Source of the DNA: Achromobacter sp. Bel
GTDB lineage: Bacteria > Pseudomonadota > Gammaproteobacteria > Burkholderiales > Burkholderiaceae_B
NCBI RefSeq assembly: GCF_012928505.1
Contig: NZ_JABBJN010000022.1
Location: 1 to 64,000, forward strand
Direction of reading: 5' to 3'
DNA length: 64,000 bases
A model generated the notes under the pieces. It did not search any database, was not told where the DNA came from, and saw only the letters and a list, made by a program, of their open reading frames with translations. How positions within the stretch are numbered: position 1 is the stretch's first letter; every line of letters begins with the position of its first letter. Positions 54,882 to 64,000 of the stretch are shown piece after piece. Made by a program: the position numbers and the translations under genes.

Positions 54882-55718
54882 ATGAATGCACCCATCACCA
54901 ATACCGTCCCGCTGCGCGCCGTGCCCGCGCCCAGCGCCAGATACCTGGACTACCTGCGCCGCGACCGCGCCCGCAAACGTAACATTCGCCTGACGCAGGC
55001 GCTGCTGCTGGTGGTCTTCCTGTGCGCGTGGGAGATCCTGCCGCGCATGCACGTCCTGAATCCGCTGCTGACCAGCTACCCCAGCGCGCTGTGGCCCACC
55101 TTCATCGAACTGTGGAACAACGGCCACCTGGGCAAACACATCATGACCACGCTATCGGCCACGCTGGTCGGCTTCACCCTGAGCATGGCGATCGGCATCG
55201 TGGTGGCCGCCGCGCTGTGGTGGTCGGAGTTCCTGTACAAGGTACTCGACCCGTTCCTGGTGGTGGCCAACGCCATGCCCAAGATCGCCTTCGTGCCGAT
55301 CTTCTACCTGTGGCTGGGGTCGGATTACGCCGTGTACGGCATGGCCGTGGCCATTGCGGTGTTCGTCACCATCATGGTGGTGTATGCGGGCTTTCGCGGC
55401 ATCGACCTGAACAAGGTCAAGCTGGCCCACACGTTCGGCGCCAGCCGCTGGCAGGTGCTGACCAAGGTGGTGCTGCCCGGCAGCGTGCCCACCCTGATCG
55501 CGGCGGTGAAGATGAACATCGGCCTGGCGCTGGTGGGCGTCATCGTGGGCGAATTCCAGTCAGCGGATTCCGGCCTGGGCTTCCTCATCATGAACGGCAG
55601 CCAGGTGTTCAAGCTGAACATCGTCATGACCGCCATCGCCATGTTGGCGCTGATCTCCAGCGTGATGTATCTGATCATCTACCGCGTCGAAGCCGCCGTG
55701 GCGCGGCGCTACGGATAA
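54882..55718 (+). CDS. NitT/TauT-type ABC transporter permease
   Basis: This 278-aa permease has about six membrane segments and the ATPase-contacting EAA-like loop (KVKLAHTFGASRWQVLTKVV). It belongs to the SsuC/TauC/ThiX class. It completes the importer encoded by the two genes upstream. Confidence 0.95.
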   Translation: MNAPITNTVPLRAVPAPSARYLDYLRRDRARKRNIRLTQALLLVVFLCAWEILPRMHVLNPLLTSYPSALWPTFIELWNNGHLGKHIMTTLSATLVGFTLSMAIGIVVAAALWWSEFLYKVLDPFLVVANAMPKIAFVPIFYLWLGSDYAVYGMAVAIAVFVTIMVVYAGFRGIDLNKVKLAHTFGASRWQVLTKVVLPGSVPTLIAAVKMNIGLALVGVIVGEFQSADSGLGFLIMNGSQVFKLNIVMTAIAMLALISSVMYLIIYRVEAAVARRYG

Positions 55719-55727
55719 GGAACGACC

Positions 55728-56420
55728 ATGGAATTCCCGCAATGGGTACAGGACCGCGTCGTGGCCCGGCAGGGCTGCCTGCATCCGTACGACGAACTGC
55801 CCGCCGCCCGCACGGCGGTGGTCGTGGTGGACATGCAGCAGTACTTCACGCTGCCCGGCTACCAGGGCGAATGCGCGCCGGCGCGCGAGATCATCGCGCC
55901 GGTGAACCGCCTGTGCGACGCCGTGCGCGCAGCCGGCGGAACGGTCGTCTGGGTGCAGACGGCCTCGGACAATGCCGACGCCTTCTGGTCGCACCACCAT
56001 GGCGTGATGCTGACGCCGGAACGCAGCGCCCGCCGGCTTGAAACGCTGCGCCGCGATTCCCCCGGCTTCCAACTGCACCCGGACCTGCATGCGCACGCGT
56101 CGGACCTGCGCGTGGTCAAGCGCTTCTACAGCGCGATGGCGCCCGGCTCGTCCGAGCTGGAACCCCTGCTGCGCGGGCGGGGCGTGGACACGCTGCTGAT
56201 CGCCGGCACCGTCACCAACGTGTGCTGCGAATCCACGGCGCGCGACGCCATGATGCGGGACTTCCGCACGATCATGGTGGACGACGCGCTGGCCGCAGTC
56301 ACGCCCGCCGAGCACGAGCATTCGCTCTATGGCTGGATGCTGTTCTTTGGCGACGTGTTGTCGGTGGATGAAGCGGCGTCGCGGCTGACGCCCCGCCAGG
56401 CGGCCAGGAAGACCGCCTGA
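55728..56420 (+). CDS. RutB-like isochorismatase-family cysteine hydrolase
   Basis: This 230-aa hydrolase has the Asp-Lys-Cys triad at Asp35 (VVVDMQQYF), Lys131 (VVKRFYSAM) and Cys166 (TVTNVCCEST), in the same relative order as RutB, where the Cys is also near 166. Related enzymes split ureidoacrylate, biuret or other carbamoyl amides. It is the last gene of the ABC transporter operon, 9 nt after the permease, so it probably degrades the imported compound. The exact substrate is not evident. Confidence 0.88.
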   Translation: MEFPQWVQDRVVARQGCLHPYDELPAARTAVVVVDMQQYFTLPGYQGECAPAREIIAPVNRLCDAVRAAGGTVVWVQTASDNADAFWSHHHGVMLTPERSARRLETLRRDSPGFQLHPDLHAHASDLRVVKRFYSAMAPGSSELEPLLRGRGVDTLLIAGTVTNVCCESTARDAMMRDFRTIMVDDALAAVTPAEHEHSLYGWMLFFGDVLSVDEAASRLTPRQAARKTA

Positions 56421-56430
56421 CTGACGGCGG

Positions 56431-56452
56431 CCTGATCCCGCGCGGGATCAGG
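56431..56452. terminator. Hairpin between convergent hydrolase and Pat-like genes
   Basis: CCTGATCCCGC with its exact complement forms a perfect 22-bp palindrome, overlapping the stop of the Pat-like gene. It probably ends transcription in both directions; no U-run is visible. Confidence 0.6.
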
Positions 56453-58889
56453 CAAGACCCAGCCACACCCGGCGCATCGTCGGGTCTTCGGGGTCGGCGT
56501 CGTTGGTGAAGCCCAGGCGGGTCATCAGCGCCAGCATGGGCCGGTTCGTCGACAGCACCAGGCCGTCGATGTACTCCAGACCCTGCTCGCGCGCCGCATC
56601 GATCAGCGCCGTCATCAGCTGGCGGCCCAGGCCGCGCCGCTGCCAGTCGTCGCCGATCACCAGCGCGTATTCCGCCCCCCGCCCATCAGGATTGCGCAGG
56701 TAGTGCGCAAACCCCACGATGACTTCGCGCGGATGGCCGCGGTTGGCCGGGTTGGGCACTTGCGTCGCCGCCACCAGGGCCAATTCGCGGTGGTAGTCCA
56801 CCTGGGTGTAGCGCGACACCATGCGCGGGGTCAGCTCGCGCATCATCGACACGAAGCGCATGTAGCGCGAACGTTCCGACAAGCCGCGGATGAATTCCTG
56901 CAGCGCCTCGCCATCTTCCGGGCGGATCGGGCGCAACACCCACGGGATGCCGTCGCTAAATCGGCGCACTTGCACCAGACGGGTCGGATACGGGTGGATG
57001 GCCATGTGCGGATAGCCGGAGGTCTGCGGCGTTTCGCAGCCCGGTGTCTCGGTCAGCAACAGGCGCAGGCCGCCGGCGCGCAGATGCGTTTCACCGGCGT
57101 AGAGCGGGTCGATGTCCAGGGTTTCGATGTCGGGCAGTTCAGACACCATTTCAGACACCAGCACCACGGCCTGCTGCAGGGATTCGGCCGCGATATGGCC
57201 GATGCGCGGCGCCAGCACGCGGCGCCACAGCCGGCTGCGTTCGATCAGTTGCCGGGCCAGGAAGCCATTGAGCGGCGGCAGGTCCATGCCGCGGTCGGAC
57301 GCGGACAGCATCGCGTCGGGACCGCCTGCGCCAAAGCGGATGACCGGACCGAATTGCGGATCGCGCCGCACGCGGATCGCCATGGGGCGGGATTCGGGCT
57401 CGACCGCGGCCACGTCCACCGGCATGTCGCGCAGCGGCACGTAGAACAGGCCCAGCAGGGTGCGGATCTCGGACGTGTTCAGTTCGCGCCGGCAGTCGGC
57501 GCGCACCCGTGCGATGACATCGCGCGCGGCGGCCAGATCGGGCACGTGGCTGGGGGGCTCTTGCGGCTGCGTCTGCAGTAGCAGTTGCTGGTTGTAGTGG
57601 TGCGACGCCAGCACGCCGAACGCATCGGCGGCGGATTCCGGTGTGCGGAAGGCGGACGTGCCCGCGTCGTCCAGCATGCGTCGCAGGGGCCGCATGCCGG
57701 CGTCGCCCATGAAGCAGGTGACGACGGGCTTTTTCGCCTTGGGCGCAATCAGCGCCAATTCGCGCGCGACGGCGGGCATGTCGGCCAGCGCGTCGGGCGC
57801 CAGCAGCACCAGCACGCCGTCCACGCCCGGGTCGTCCAGCACCGCCTCCAGGATGGCGCGGATGCGCTCCGGGGTCATCGGCATATAGGTGATGACGGGA
57901 TTGGCGCTGACGGCGTCCGGCTCAAGCATGGCTTCCAGCGTGCGCCGCGTGGCGGGCGCCAGATCGGCGCGCAGCACGGCGGCGTCGGGGCCGATCAGGT
58001 CCATGGCCAGCTGCGGGGGGCCGTTGCCGTTGGAGATCAGCGCCACGCGCCGGCCCTTGGGACGCCGCGTGTAGCCCAGCACCTTCACGGCCGAGAACAG
58101 CTGCACGAAGTAGCGCACCCGCACTGCGCCCGCGCGGCGCAAGGCGGCGTCGAAAATGGCATCGGCGCTGTCGGCGTCGGAACGGCCGGCTTTCAGGACG
58201 ATGACCGGCTTGACGCTGGCGGCGGCGCGCAGCGTGCTCATGAATTCGCGGGCCGGGCCCACGTCTTCCAGGTAGAGCACTATGCTGTCGGTGCGCGGGT
58301 CGCTGGCCAGGTAGTCCAGCACGTTCGACAGCCCCACCACCGCTTCGTCGCCCAGCGACACGGCGGTGGAAAATCCGATGTGCACGTCTTCGGCCCAATC
58401 CATGACCGCCGCCATGATCGAGCGCGACTGCGCCAGCAGCGCGACGCGGCCGGCGCGCGCCAGCACCGGGTGCTGGCTGAAGTTCAGGCCGGCATGGGGA
58501 CGCTGGGCGCCGAACGAGCGCGGCCCCAGCAATTCGCAGCGGTTCTCTTCGGCCCAGGCCCGGCAAAGGGCCAGCGTGCCGCGCGGATACGGATCGGGCA
58601 GTTCGTGGGGCAACAGGATCACCGAGCGCGGCGCCAGCGGCGCCAGGCGCCGCAGCGTTTCCGGCAACACCGCCGGGGATACGCAAACCAGGGCCAGATC
58701 AGGCCGCTCGCCGGGCGCCAGCCCTTGCAGGGCCGAGGGCAGTTCTGGCGCGGCCCCGGTTTCGCAGGCCACCACGGTGGTTTTCGCCTTGAGCGCGGGC
58801 GACAGCGAACCCGTCGCCGGCAGGGGCCGATCGGCAACGATCACCAGTGAGCCGGGTTCGAACATCGGGGCAAGAGCGTGTCGCAGCAT
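56448..58889 (-). CDS. Pat-type acetyltransferase with acyl-CoA synthetase-like domain
   Basis: This 813-aa protein joins an N-terminal CoA-binding and ADP-forming acyl-CoA synthetase-like part (ALISNGNGPPQLAMDLIG; VVTCFMGDAGMRPLRRML) to a C-terminal GNAT acetyltransferase domain. The GNAT acetyl-CoA loop is QRRGLGRQLMTALIDAA. This is the layout of PatZ/YfiQ, which acetylates lysines of enzymes such as acetyl-CoA synthetase. In PatZ the synthetase part is regulatory and inactive; whether that holds here was not checked residue by residue. Length is somewhat shorter than PatZ (886 aa). Confidence 0.88.
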   Translation of the reverse strand: MLRHALAPMFEPGSLVIVADRPLPATGSLSPALKAKTTVVACETGAAPELPSALQGLAPGERPDLALVCVSPAVLPETLRRLAPLAPRSVILLPHELPDPYPRGTLALCRAWAEENRCELLGPRSFGAQRPHAGLNFSQHPVLARAGRVALLAQSRSIMAAVMDWAEDVHIGFSTAVSLGDEAVVGLSNVLDYLASDPRTDSIVLYLEDVGPAREFMSTLRAAASVKPVIVLKAGRSDADSADAIFDAALRRAGAVRVRYFVQLFSAVKVLGYTRRPKGRRVALISNGNGPPQLAMDLIGPDAAVLRADLAPATRRTLEAMLEPDAVSANPVITYMPMTPERIRAILEAVLDDPGVDGVLVLLAPDALADMPAVARELALIAPKAKKPVVTCFMGDAGMRPLRRMLDDAGTSAFRTPESAADAFGVLASHHYNQQLLLQTQPQEPPSHVPDLAAARDVIARVRADCRRELNTSEIRTLLGLFYVPLRDMPVDVAAVEPESRPMAIRVRRDPQFGPVIRFGAGGPDAMLSASDRGMDLPPLNGFLARQLIERSRLWRRVLAPRIGHIAAESLQQAVVLVSEMVSELPDIETLDIDPLYAGETHLRAGGLRLLLTETPGCETPQTSGYPHMAIHPYPTRLVQVRRFSDGIPWVLRPIRPEDGEALQEFIRGLSERSRYMRFVSMMRELTPRMVSRYTQVDYHRELALVAATQVPNPANRGHPREVIVGFAHYLRNPDGRGAEYALVIGDDWQRRGLGRQLMTALIDAAREQGLEYIDGLVLSTNRPMLALMTRLGFTNDADPEDPTMRRVWLGLA

Positions 58890-59021
58890 AGGGAGGAGCA
58901 GGCGCTAGTCGGGCCCTAATCTAAAATACCGTTCATCGTAACAAGACAATCCCGTCGTCCGCTTGCTATGGACCCTGCCTGACGCCGCTTTGTGGCGCCG
59001 CAGCCGCTATCATTGCCACCT

Positions 59022-60428
59022 ATGACCTCCAACGCCTCCTCCCCCATTCGTACCCGTTTCGCGCCTTCGCCCACGGGCTTTTTGCACTTGGGCGGCGCGC
59101 GCACCGCGCTGTTCTCCTGGGCCTTCGCGCGCCATCACCAAGGCACGTTCGTGCTGCGCATCGAAGACACGGACGTCGAACGCTCCACGCCGGAAGCGGT
59201 GCAGGCCATTCTGGACAGCATGGAATGGCTGGGCATGCAGCCCGACGAAGGCCCCTTCTACCAGATGCAGCGCATGGACCGCTACCGTGAAGTGGTCGCG
59301 CAGATGCTGGCCGCCGGCACCGCCTACCACTGCTACAGCTCGCCCGAAGAAGTGGAAGCCATGCGCGAGGCCGCCCGCGCCCGCGGCGACAAGCCGCGCT
59401 ACGACGGCACCTGGCGCCCGGAACCGGGCAAGACGCTGCCCGCCATCCCCGACGGCCGCAAGCCCGTCGTGCGCTTCAAGAACCCCCAGGAAGGCGCCAC
59501 CTCCTGGAACGACATGGTCAAGGGCACGATCAGCTTCGACAACACCGAACTGGACGACCTGATCATCGCGCGCCCGGATGGCACGCCCACCTACAACTTC
59601 TGCGTGGTGGTCGATGACTGGGACATGGGCATCACCCACGTCCTGCGCGGCGATGACCACGTCAACAACACCCCGCGCCAGATCAACATCCTGCGCGCGC
59701 TGGGCGCGACCCTGCCCGAATACGGCCACGTGCCGATGATCCTGGGCCCGGACGGCGAAAAGCTGTCCAAGCGCCACGGCGCGGTCAACGTCATGGAGTA
59801 CGACAACGACGGCTACCTGCCCGAGGCCATGATCAACTACCTGGCCCGCCTGGGCTGGAGCCACGGCGACGACGAGCTCTTCTCGCGCGAGCAACTGGTG
59901 TCGTGGTTCGACACCAAGCACCTGTCGAAGTCGGCCTCGCAATGGGATCCGAAGAAGCTGAATTGGGTCAACGCCCACTACATCAAGCAGATGGACAACG
60001 CGGAACTGGCCGAGCGCGTGGCCCCGCGCGTGGCCAACCGTGGCGGCTATCCGGAAAAAATCGACCTGCCGGGCGTCATGGGCCTCTTGAAAGACCGCGC
60101 TGAAACGCTGGAGCAGCTGGCGGACGGCGCCATGCTGTTCTGCGCCGAGTTCAAGCCCGCCGCGGCCGAACTCGTCGAACAGCACCTGACCGCGCCGGCG
60201 CGCGAAGCGCTGGCCGATTTCGCCCAGCGCGCGCAGGACACCGACTGGACCCGCGAAGCCATCTCGACGCTGATCAAGGCCGTGCTGGCCGACCGCGGCC
60301 TGAAGATGCCGCAACTGGCCATCCCGCTGCGCGTGGCCGTCACCGGCCAGACGCAGACGCCCGCCGTCGACGCCGTGCTGGCCCTGCTGGGCAAGCAGAC
60401 GGTACTGGCCCGCCTGGCCGCGATCTAA
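59022..60428 (+). CDS. gltX: GltX, glutamyl-tRNA synthetase
   Basis: This 468-aa class I synthetase charges tRNA-Glu. The HIGH-like [19 protein letters not shown] and the KMSKS-like EKLSKRHG are present, with the [17 protein letters not shown] block. The ATG at 59022 is chosen. It is divergent from the Pat-like gene across about 130 bp. Confidence 0.97.
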   Translation: MTSNASSPIRTRFAPSPTGFLHLGGARTALFSWAFARHHQGTFVLRIEDTDVERSTPEAVQAILDSMEWLGMQPDEGPFYQMQRMDRYREVVAQMLAAGTAYHCYSSPEEVEAMREAARARGDKPRYDGTWRPEPGKTLPAIPDGRKPVVRFKNPQEGATSWNDMVKGTISFDNTELDDLIIARPDGTPTYNFCVVVDDWDMGITHVLRGDDHVNNTPRQINILRALGATLPEYGHVPMILGPDGEKLSKRHGAVNVMEYDNDGYLPEAMINYLARLGWSHGDDELFSREQLVSWFDTKHLSKSASQWDPKKLNWVNAHYIKQMDNAELAERVAPRVANRGGYPEKIDLPGVMGLLKDRAETLEQLADGAMLFCAEFKPAAAELVEQHLTAPAREALADFAQRAQDTDWTREAISTLIKAVLADRGLKMPQLAIPLRVAVTGQTQTPAVDAVLALLGKQTVLARLAAI

Positions 60429-60448
60429 CCCGCGCGGCATACCGGCCA

Positions 60449-60482
60449 CGGGCCCGGCGCATCCCAGGATGCGCCGGGCCCG
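60449..60482. terminator. Strong hairpin between gltX and the MFS gene
   Basis: A perfect stem of about 15 bp, CGGGCCCGGCGCATC with its complement and a 4-nt loop, lies between the convergent genes. It has no clear U-run but is very stable. Confidence 0.75.
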
Positions 60483-60489
60483 CGTCGTT

Positions 60490-61689
60490 TCAAGCCTGTT
60501 GAATCGCCGCCCGCGCCTTCAACGCCCGTGCGAAGAACGCGCCCAGCAGCGGCAAGAGCACGGCCGATCCGCCGAACAGCGCACCCGCGCCGATCTCGTC
60601 CACCACCGCGCCCGCCAGGGCCACGCCCGCCGCCTGCCCCATGAACAGGCAGGACGCGAACCAGGCCACGGCGGTGCCGCGGGCCGATGGCACCATCTGC
60701 GTCGCATTGGTCTGCAGCGTGGCGTGCAGCAGGTAGTAGCCGAAGCCGGCCAGCACGCTGGCAAGCAGGCTCCACATCCAGACGGGGCCCAGCAGGTAGG
60801 ACAGGAAGGCGACGCTCAGCACCAGGCCGCCGGCGATCGCCAGGCCGCGTTCGCCCAGGCGCTTGAGGATGCGGCCGGCCACCACCGTATAAATCAGCCC
60901 GCCCACGGCGTACACCGCCACGAGCGCGCCCGCCGCCGTCAGCGAGATATCGAAGCGTTCATGCAGATACGACGGCGCGAACGCCAGCGCCCCGAACACC
61001 AGCAGGCCTTCCGCGAAGACCGTCGCCAGCACGATCCGAGCCCACGACGTGCCCAACACCAGCCGCGCCTGCGCCACGAAGCCCTGCTTGACCGCGCCCG
61101 CGTCCACCCGGCCGAAGCCGGACGCCCGCTGGCGCCGCACTTCCAGATGCAGCAACACGCCCACGGTCAGATATCCCACGACAAGCGCCGCAAACGCCCA
61201 GCGCCAGCCGATGGTGTCCGCGAACAAGCCGCCGGCCAGTTGCCCGGCCGACATGCCCAGGATGGTGCCGGTCAAAAAACGCGCCAGCGTCGCCTGGCGG
61301 CGTTCGTACGGCACGTTGTCGCCGATCCAGGCCATGGACAGCGGCACGATGCCCGCCCCCGCCGCGCCCGACAGCGCACGGCAAAGCACCAGCACATCCA
61401 GGGATTCGGCCATGACGGCGCCCGCGCTGCCCAGCGCGCAAGCCACGGTCGCCACACTGACGACGCGGTACTTGCCGTAGCGGTCACCCACCGGTCCGAA
61501 GAACATTTGCAGCACCCCATAGGCCACCGCGAATGCCGTCACGGCACGCGCGGCCTGGCCGGTGGTGGTGCCGAATTCCGCCGCCAGTTGCGGCAGCATG
61601 GGATCACAGATGCGGAAGGCGCTGGCGCTGACGAAAGCAGCCAGGGCAAGCAGCGCAATGGCGCGTGCTTCGGAAGACATGGCGGGCAT
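60490..61689 (-). CDS. Major facilitator superfamily transporter
   Basis: This 399-aa protein has about twelve hydrophobic segments and MFS loops, for example GPVGDRYGKYRVVSV between helices 2 and 3 (the G-x-x-x-D-R/K motif). The pattern suggests a drug/metabolite exporter of the DHA class. The substrate is unknown. It converges with gltX. Confidence 0.9.
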   Translation of the reverse strand: MPAMSSEARAIALLALAAFVSASAFRICDPMLPQLAAEFGTTTGQAARAVTAFAVAYGVLQMFFGPVGDRYGKYRVVSVATVACALGSAGAVMAESLDVLVLCRALSGAAGAGIVPLSMAWIGDNVPYERRQATLARFLTGTILGMSAGQLAGGLFADTIGWRWAFAALVVGYLTVGVLLHLEVRRQRASGFGRVDAGAVKQGFVAQARLVLGTSWARIVLATVFAEGLLVFGALAFAPSYLHERFDISLTAAGALVAVYAVGGLIYTVVAGRILKRLGERGLAIAGGLVLSVAFLSYLLGPVWMWSLLASVLAGFGYYLLHATLQTNATQMVPSARGTAVAWFASCLFMGQAAGVALAGAVVDEIGAGALFGGSAVLLPLLGAFFARALKARAAIQQA

Positions 61690-61802
61690 GGAAGGCAGGC
61701 GGCAAGGGGGAAAGTCGAAGCCCGCACCTTACCGCAGCCCGGCCGTCTTGGCGAAGCCGCCAGGGGGAATGTCCGCCCGGCGCAACAGTCACGGCGCAAT
61801 AG

Positions 61803-62309
61803 TCAATAAGGCAGCCGGTAGCCCGTGGGCATGCGGCGCGCGGTGACGACCTGGCCGCCGGTCTTCAGTTCGCGCAGCGTCAGCTTGGTCTTCTCGACCT
61901 TTTCGACGCGGTAGCGGTTCAGGTAGATCGGATCGTTCGCGTCCACCAGTTCGCCGGCGGACTTGGTGGTCCGCATCGTGTAGATGCCGTCCGCCACCGT
62001 CCAGCAGCCGGTCTCGCGCAGCGCGGGCCGCGCCTTGCGACCGATCTTCAGCAGGGTTTCGTAGGCCATCGTGCCATCGGCGGACAACACGATCAGCGAT
62101 TGCAAGTCGCCGCTGACGTCACGGGGTTTCGAGTTCGACAACCACGTGCCGATCATCGGATCGCCGCTTTGGGCGGGTACGCAAGCCACCGGCTTGGGGG
62201 GGTCCGCAGGCTGGGCCTCGGTGATGACGGCGGGCTTTCTGGCTACGCAACCGGCCAGGACCAGAACGGCGCAGGCGATGCCGGCCGAACGCAAATACAC
62301 ACTGCTCAT
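61803..62309 (-). CDS. Small lipoprotein of unknown function
   Basis: This 168-aa protein has a lipoprotein signal (SAGIACAVLVLAGC, Cys21). The rest is soluble and strand-rich (GDPMIGTWLSNSKPRDVSGD; SLIVLSADGTMAYETLLKIG), resembling small lipocalin-like or META-like beta domains, but I do not recognise a family. It is downstream of the LysR gene on the same strand with 189 nt between and probably has its own promoter. Confidence 0.7.
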   Translation of the reverse strand: MSSVYLRSAGIACAVLVLAGCVARKPAVITEAQPADPPKPVACVPAQSGDPMIGTWLSNSKPRDVSGDLQSLIVLSADGTMAYETLLKIGRKARPALRETGCWTVADGIYTMRTTKSAGELVDANDPIYLNRYRVEKVEKTKLTLRELKTGGQVVTARRMPTGYRLPY

Positions 62310-62498
62310 GTCTTCCTCAACACGTCTGTCGACGCGTCGCGCCGATCACATCGGCACGCCCTTCGCGCAGCAAACATCACGCACTCTAAAGAGCCGCCAG
62401 GGAAGAATCAACGACGATCCGCGCGGTATGCAATTGCGCAACAGTCGAGCATTGAAAGGCCCGGCTTTAGCCTCGGAAACCGCACAAATGCGTTGGTT

Positions 62499-63398
62499 TC
62501 AAGCGACACTGCGCCCACCTCGCACCGCCTTCGCCCGCAGCATGTCTTCCATGCGCGCCGCTGCCGGAGACAAGCTGCGCCCGGCCAGCCGGGTGATGCC
62601 CAGTTCGCGTTCGATGCGCGGCCGGGACAGCGGCACGAACGCCAGGCCCGTCGAGTCCGGCGGCACCCCCAGCCGCGCCAGCACCGTCACGCCCACGCCG
62701 CGTTCCAGCATGGCCAGCAGCGACATCATGTTGGACACGAACACCTGGCGGTCCATCATGAAAGCCGCCTGCGGATAGCCGGCAAGCTGGCGGTGCGCCA
62801 CGGTGCCCACCAGCGGCAAGCCGGCGATCTCGCGCCAGGTCACCGATTTGCGCCCCGCCAGCGGATGGCCGCGATGGCAGACCAGGCCGAAGGCGTCACG
62901 CAGCAACGGCTCGAACGACAAGCGGCGGTCTTGCAGCACCGGACTGCACACGCCCAGCTCGACTTCGCCCGACAGCACCATGCGCTCGACGCCTTCGGAG
63001 TTGTCGTCGAACAGGCGCAGCGCCACCGCCGGGTAGTGTTCGCGGTAGGACGCCACCAGTTCCGGCAGCCAGTGCGTGGCCACCGTGGCGACGGACGCCA
63101 TCGTCAGGGTGCCGGCGCCGTTGTTGGCCAGCCCGGACAGCGCGCCCGCCACGCGGTCGTGATGTTCGACCAGTTCGCGCGCCAGCGGCAGGCAATCTTG
63201 TCCGAAGCGCGTCAGCGTATTGCGGTTGCCGCGTTCGAACAGCGGTTGGCCCAGGCGCTGCTCCATTTCGCGGATGGACAAGGACAGCGCCGGCTGCGAG
63301 CGGAAGGCCCGGGCGGCGGCCGCGCGGAAACTGCGCAGCTCGGCCACCAGCAGGAAGTGCCGGTAATGCGCGATGGACAGGTCAGGCAGGGCAGGCAT
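62499..63398 (-). CDS. LysR-type transcriptional regulator
   Basis: This 299-aa protein has an N-terminal helix-turn-helix (FRAAAARAFRSQPALSLSIR) and the two-lobed effector domain. It is divergent from the alpha/beta hydrolase gene at the right edge, separated by 85 bp of A/T-rich DNA, and probably controls it. The effector is unknown. Confidence 0.93.
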   Translation of the reverse strand: MPALPDLSIAHYRHFLLVAELRSFRAAAARAFRSQPALSLSIREMEQRLGQPLFERGNRNTLTRFGQDCLPLARELVEHHDRVAGALSGLANNGAGTLTMASVATVATHWLPELVASYREHYPAVALRLFDDNSEGVERMVLSGEVELGVCSPVLQDRRLSFEPLLRDAFGLVCHRGHPLAGRKSVTWREIAGLPLVGTVAHRQLAGYPQAAFMMDRQVFVSNMMSLLAMLERGVGVTVLARLGVPPDSTGLAFVPLSRPRIERELGITRLAGRSLSPAAARMEDMLRAKAVRGGRSVA

Positions 63399-63414
63399 CG
63401 GGCAGCTCGATTTG

Positions 63415-63450
63415 GAAAACTTATCAAATCATAGGAAAAATAAAGTTTTC
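63415..63450. promoter_or_regulatory. A/T-rich inverted repeat in the LysR/hydrolase divergent promoter
   Basis: GAAAACTT (63415-63422) and AAGTTTTC (63443-63450) form an inverted repeat across 20 bp of A/T-rich sequence. Two ATCATAG direct repeats lie at about 63428-63434 and 63453-63459. Position fits a LysR operator and the divergent promoters. Confidence 0.45.
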
Positions 63451-63483
63451 TGATCATAGAGGCGCACTTAAGATTGCCGCAAG

Positions 63484-64000
63484 ATGAACGCTGCCGCCCC
63501 CTCTTCCGTTTCCGCCCCCGTCACCACGGACCCGCTGGATTTCTGCCTTGCCGACCGCCTGCCCGCCCGCCGCGCGGGCCAGGGCCGCCTGATTGCCGGC
63601 GCGCCGCCGCAAACCGGCAGGCCCGGCCTGCTGTTCGTGCCGGGCGCCTATCACGGCGCCTGGTGCTATGCGCACTATCTGGACTACTTCGCCGCCGCCG
63701 GCCTGGCCTGCGCGGCGGTGGACGTGCGCGGCCATGGCGCGCTGCCCCAGGACGCGGCGTTCCCGTCCGCCACGATCGCCGATCTGGGCCAGGACGTAAT
63801 AGACGCGCTGGACGCGCTGGAAGGCCCCACGGTAGTGGTCGGCCACAGCATGGGCGCGTTGCCGGCCTTGCTGGCCGCGCGCCAGCGGCCAGTGGCGGGC
63901 GTGGTGCTGATGGCGCCTTCCCCGCCTGGCGACTTGCCCGGCGCCCGGGCGTTGCCCCCGGTGCCCGACGCCTCGCTTCGCGCCGTGCCCGCCCCCGCCG
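63484..64000 (+). CDS. Alpha/beta hydrolase (partial)
   Basis: The right edge cuts this gene; about 172 residues are visible. The oxyanion region (LLFVPGAYHGAWCYAHYLDY) and the nucleophile elbow GHSMGALP identify an alpha/beta hydrolase. The catalytic Asp and His would lie beyond the edge. It is divergent from the LysR gene and probably its target. Substrate is unknown. Confidence 0.88.
   Translation, partial: MNAAAPSSVSAPVTTDPLDFCLADRLPARRAGQGRLIAGAPPQTGRPGLLFVPGAYHGAWCYAHYLDYFAAAGLACAAVDVRGHGALPQDAAFPSATIADLGQDVIDALDALEGPTVVVGHSMGALPALLAARQRPVAGVVLMAPSPPGDLPGARALPPVPDASLRAVPAPA

Overview
The window is a GC-rich chromosomal segment of a betaproteobacterium of the Alcaligenaceae, most likely Achromobacter or a close Bordetella relative. 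The evidence is a Bordetella-type (bsc/bcr/bop) type III secretion locus, a Bug-family TctC solute-binding protein, several LysR regulators, and family-typical neighbourhoods (glyA-nrdR-ribD, pmbA/yjgA, rplM-rpsI-argC). This assignment comes from protein and neighbourhood recognition only; no database search was run.

Region 1 to 11970 is a type III secretion locus cut by the left edge. Two divergent arms leave a shared promoter region at about 4870-5100. The minus arm carries two Bsp22-like tip or filament proteins in tandem, an unrecognised 103-aa protein, a small SctB/BopD-like protein, a SycD-class chaperone, a small TPR-like protein, and then bscI, bscJ and the start of bscK. The plus arm carries bopN, a SycN-like chaperone, sctX, sctY, bcrD (SctV), bscD, bscE and bscF, mostly with 4-nt overlaps. 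A CesT-class chaperone (BtcA-like) converges on bscF. Three copies of a GGAAC-N15/16-GTTAC-TACC motif lie ahead of the two bsp22-like genes and bopN, and probably mark promoters of an ECF sigma factor of the BtrS/HrpL type.

Region 12043 to 19430 is accessory metabolism: a GCS2-family glutamate-cysteine ligase, a LysR regulator divergent from a sulfatase and a Bug solute-binding protein, a PhoX-like Tat lipoprotein, and an orphan small protein. A tRNA-Ser(GGA) gene follows.

Region 19757 to 24504 is the spoVR-yeaH-prkA stress operon. A roughly 870-bp stretch without a convincing gene follows, then an overlapping pair made of a DUF3142 lipoprotein and an unrecognised 854-aa envelope protein.

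Region 29211 to 48564 is mostly housekeeping on the minus strand: ribD, nrdR, glyA, a PEBP protein, tyrS, erpA, a DUF6776 protein, argC, rpsI, rplM and a LivJHMGF branched-chain amino acid transporter. An M23 peptidase and anmK are on the plus strand. Two insertions interrupt it: a cysteine hydrolase plus GlxA-type regulator between nrdR and ribD, and a HigB/HigA-like toxin-antitoxin pair with a perfect 16-bp operator-like palindrome upstream of glyA.

Region 48826 to 64000 holds an orphan TRAP binding protein, pmbA/yjgA, a carboxylesterase, a NitT/TauT-type ABC transporter operon ending in a RutB-like cysteine hydrolase, a Pat-type acetyltransferase, gltX, an MFS exporter, a small lipoprotein, and a LysR regulator divergent from an alpha/beta hydrolase cut by the right edge. 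No CRISPR array, insertion sequence, integrase or rRNA was seen.
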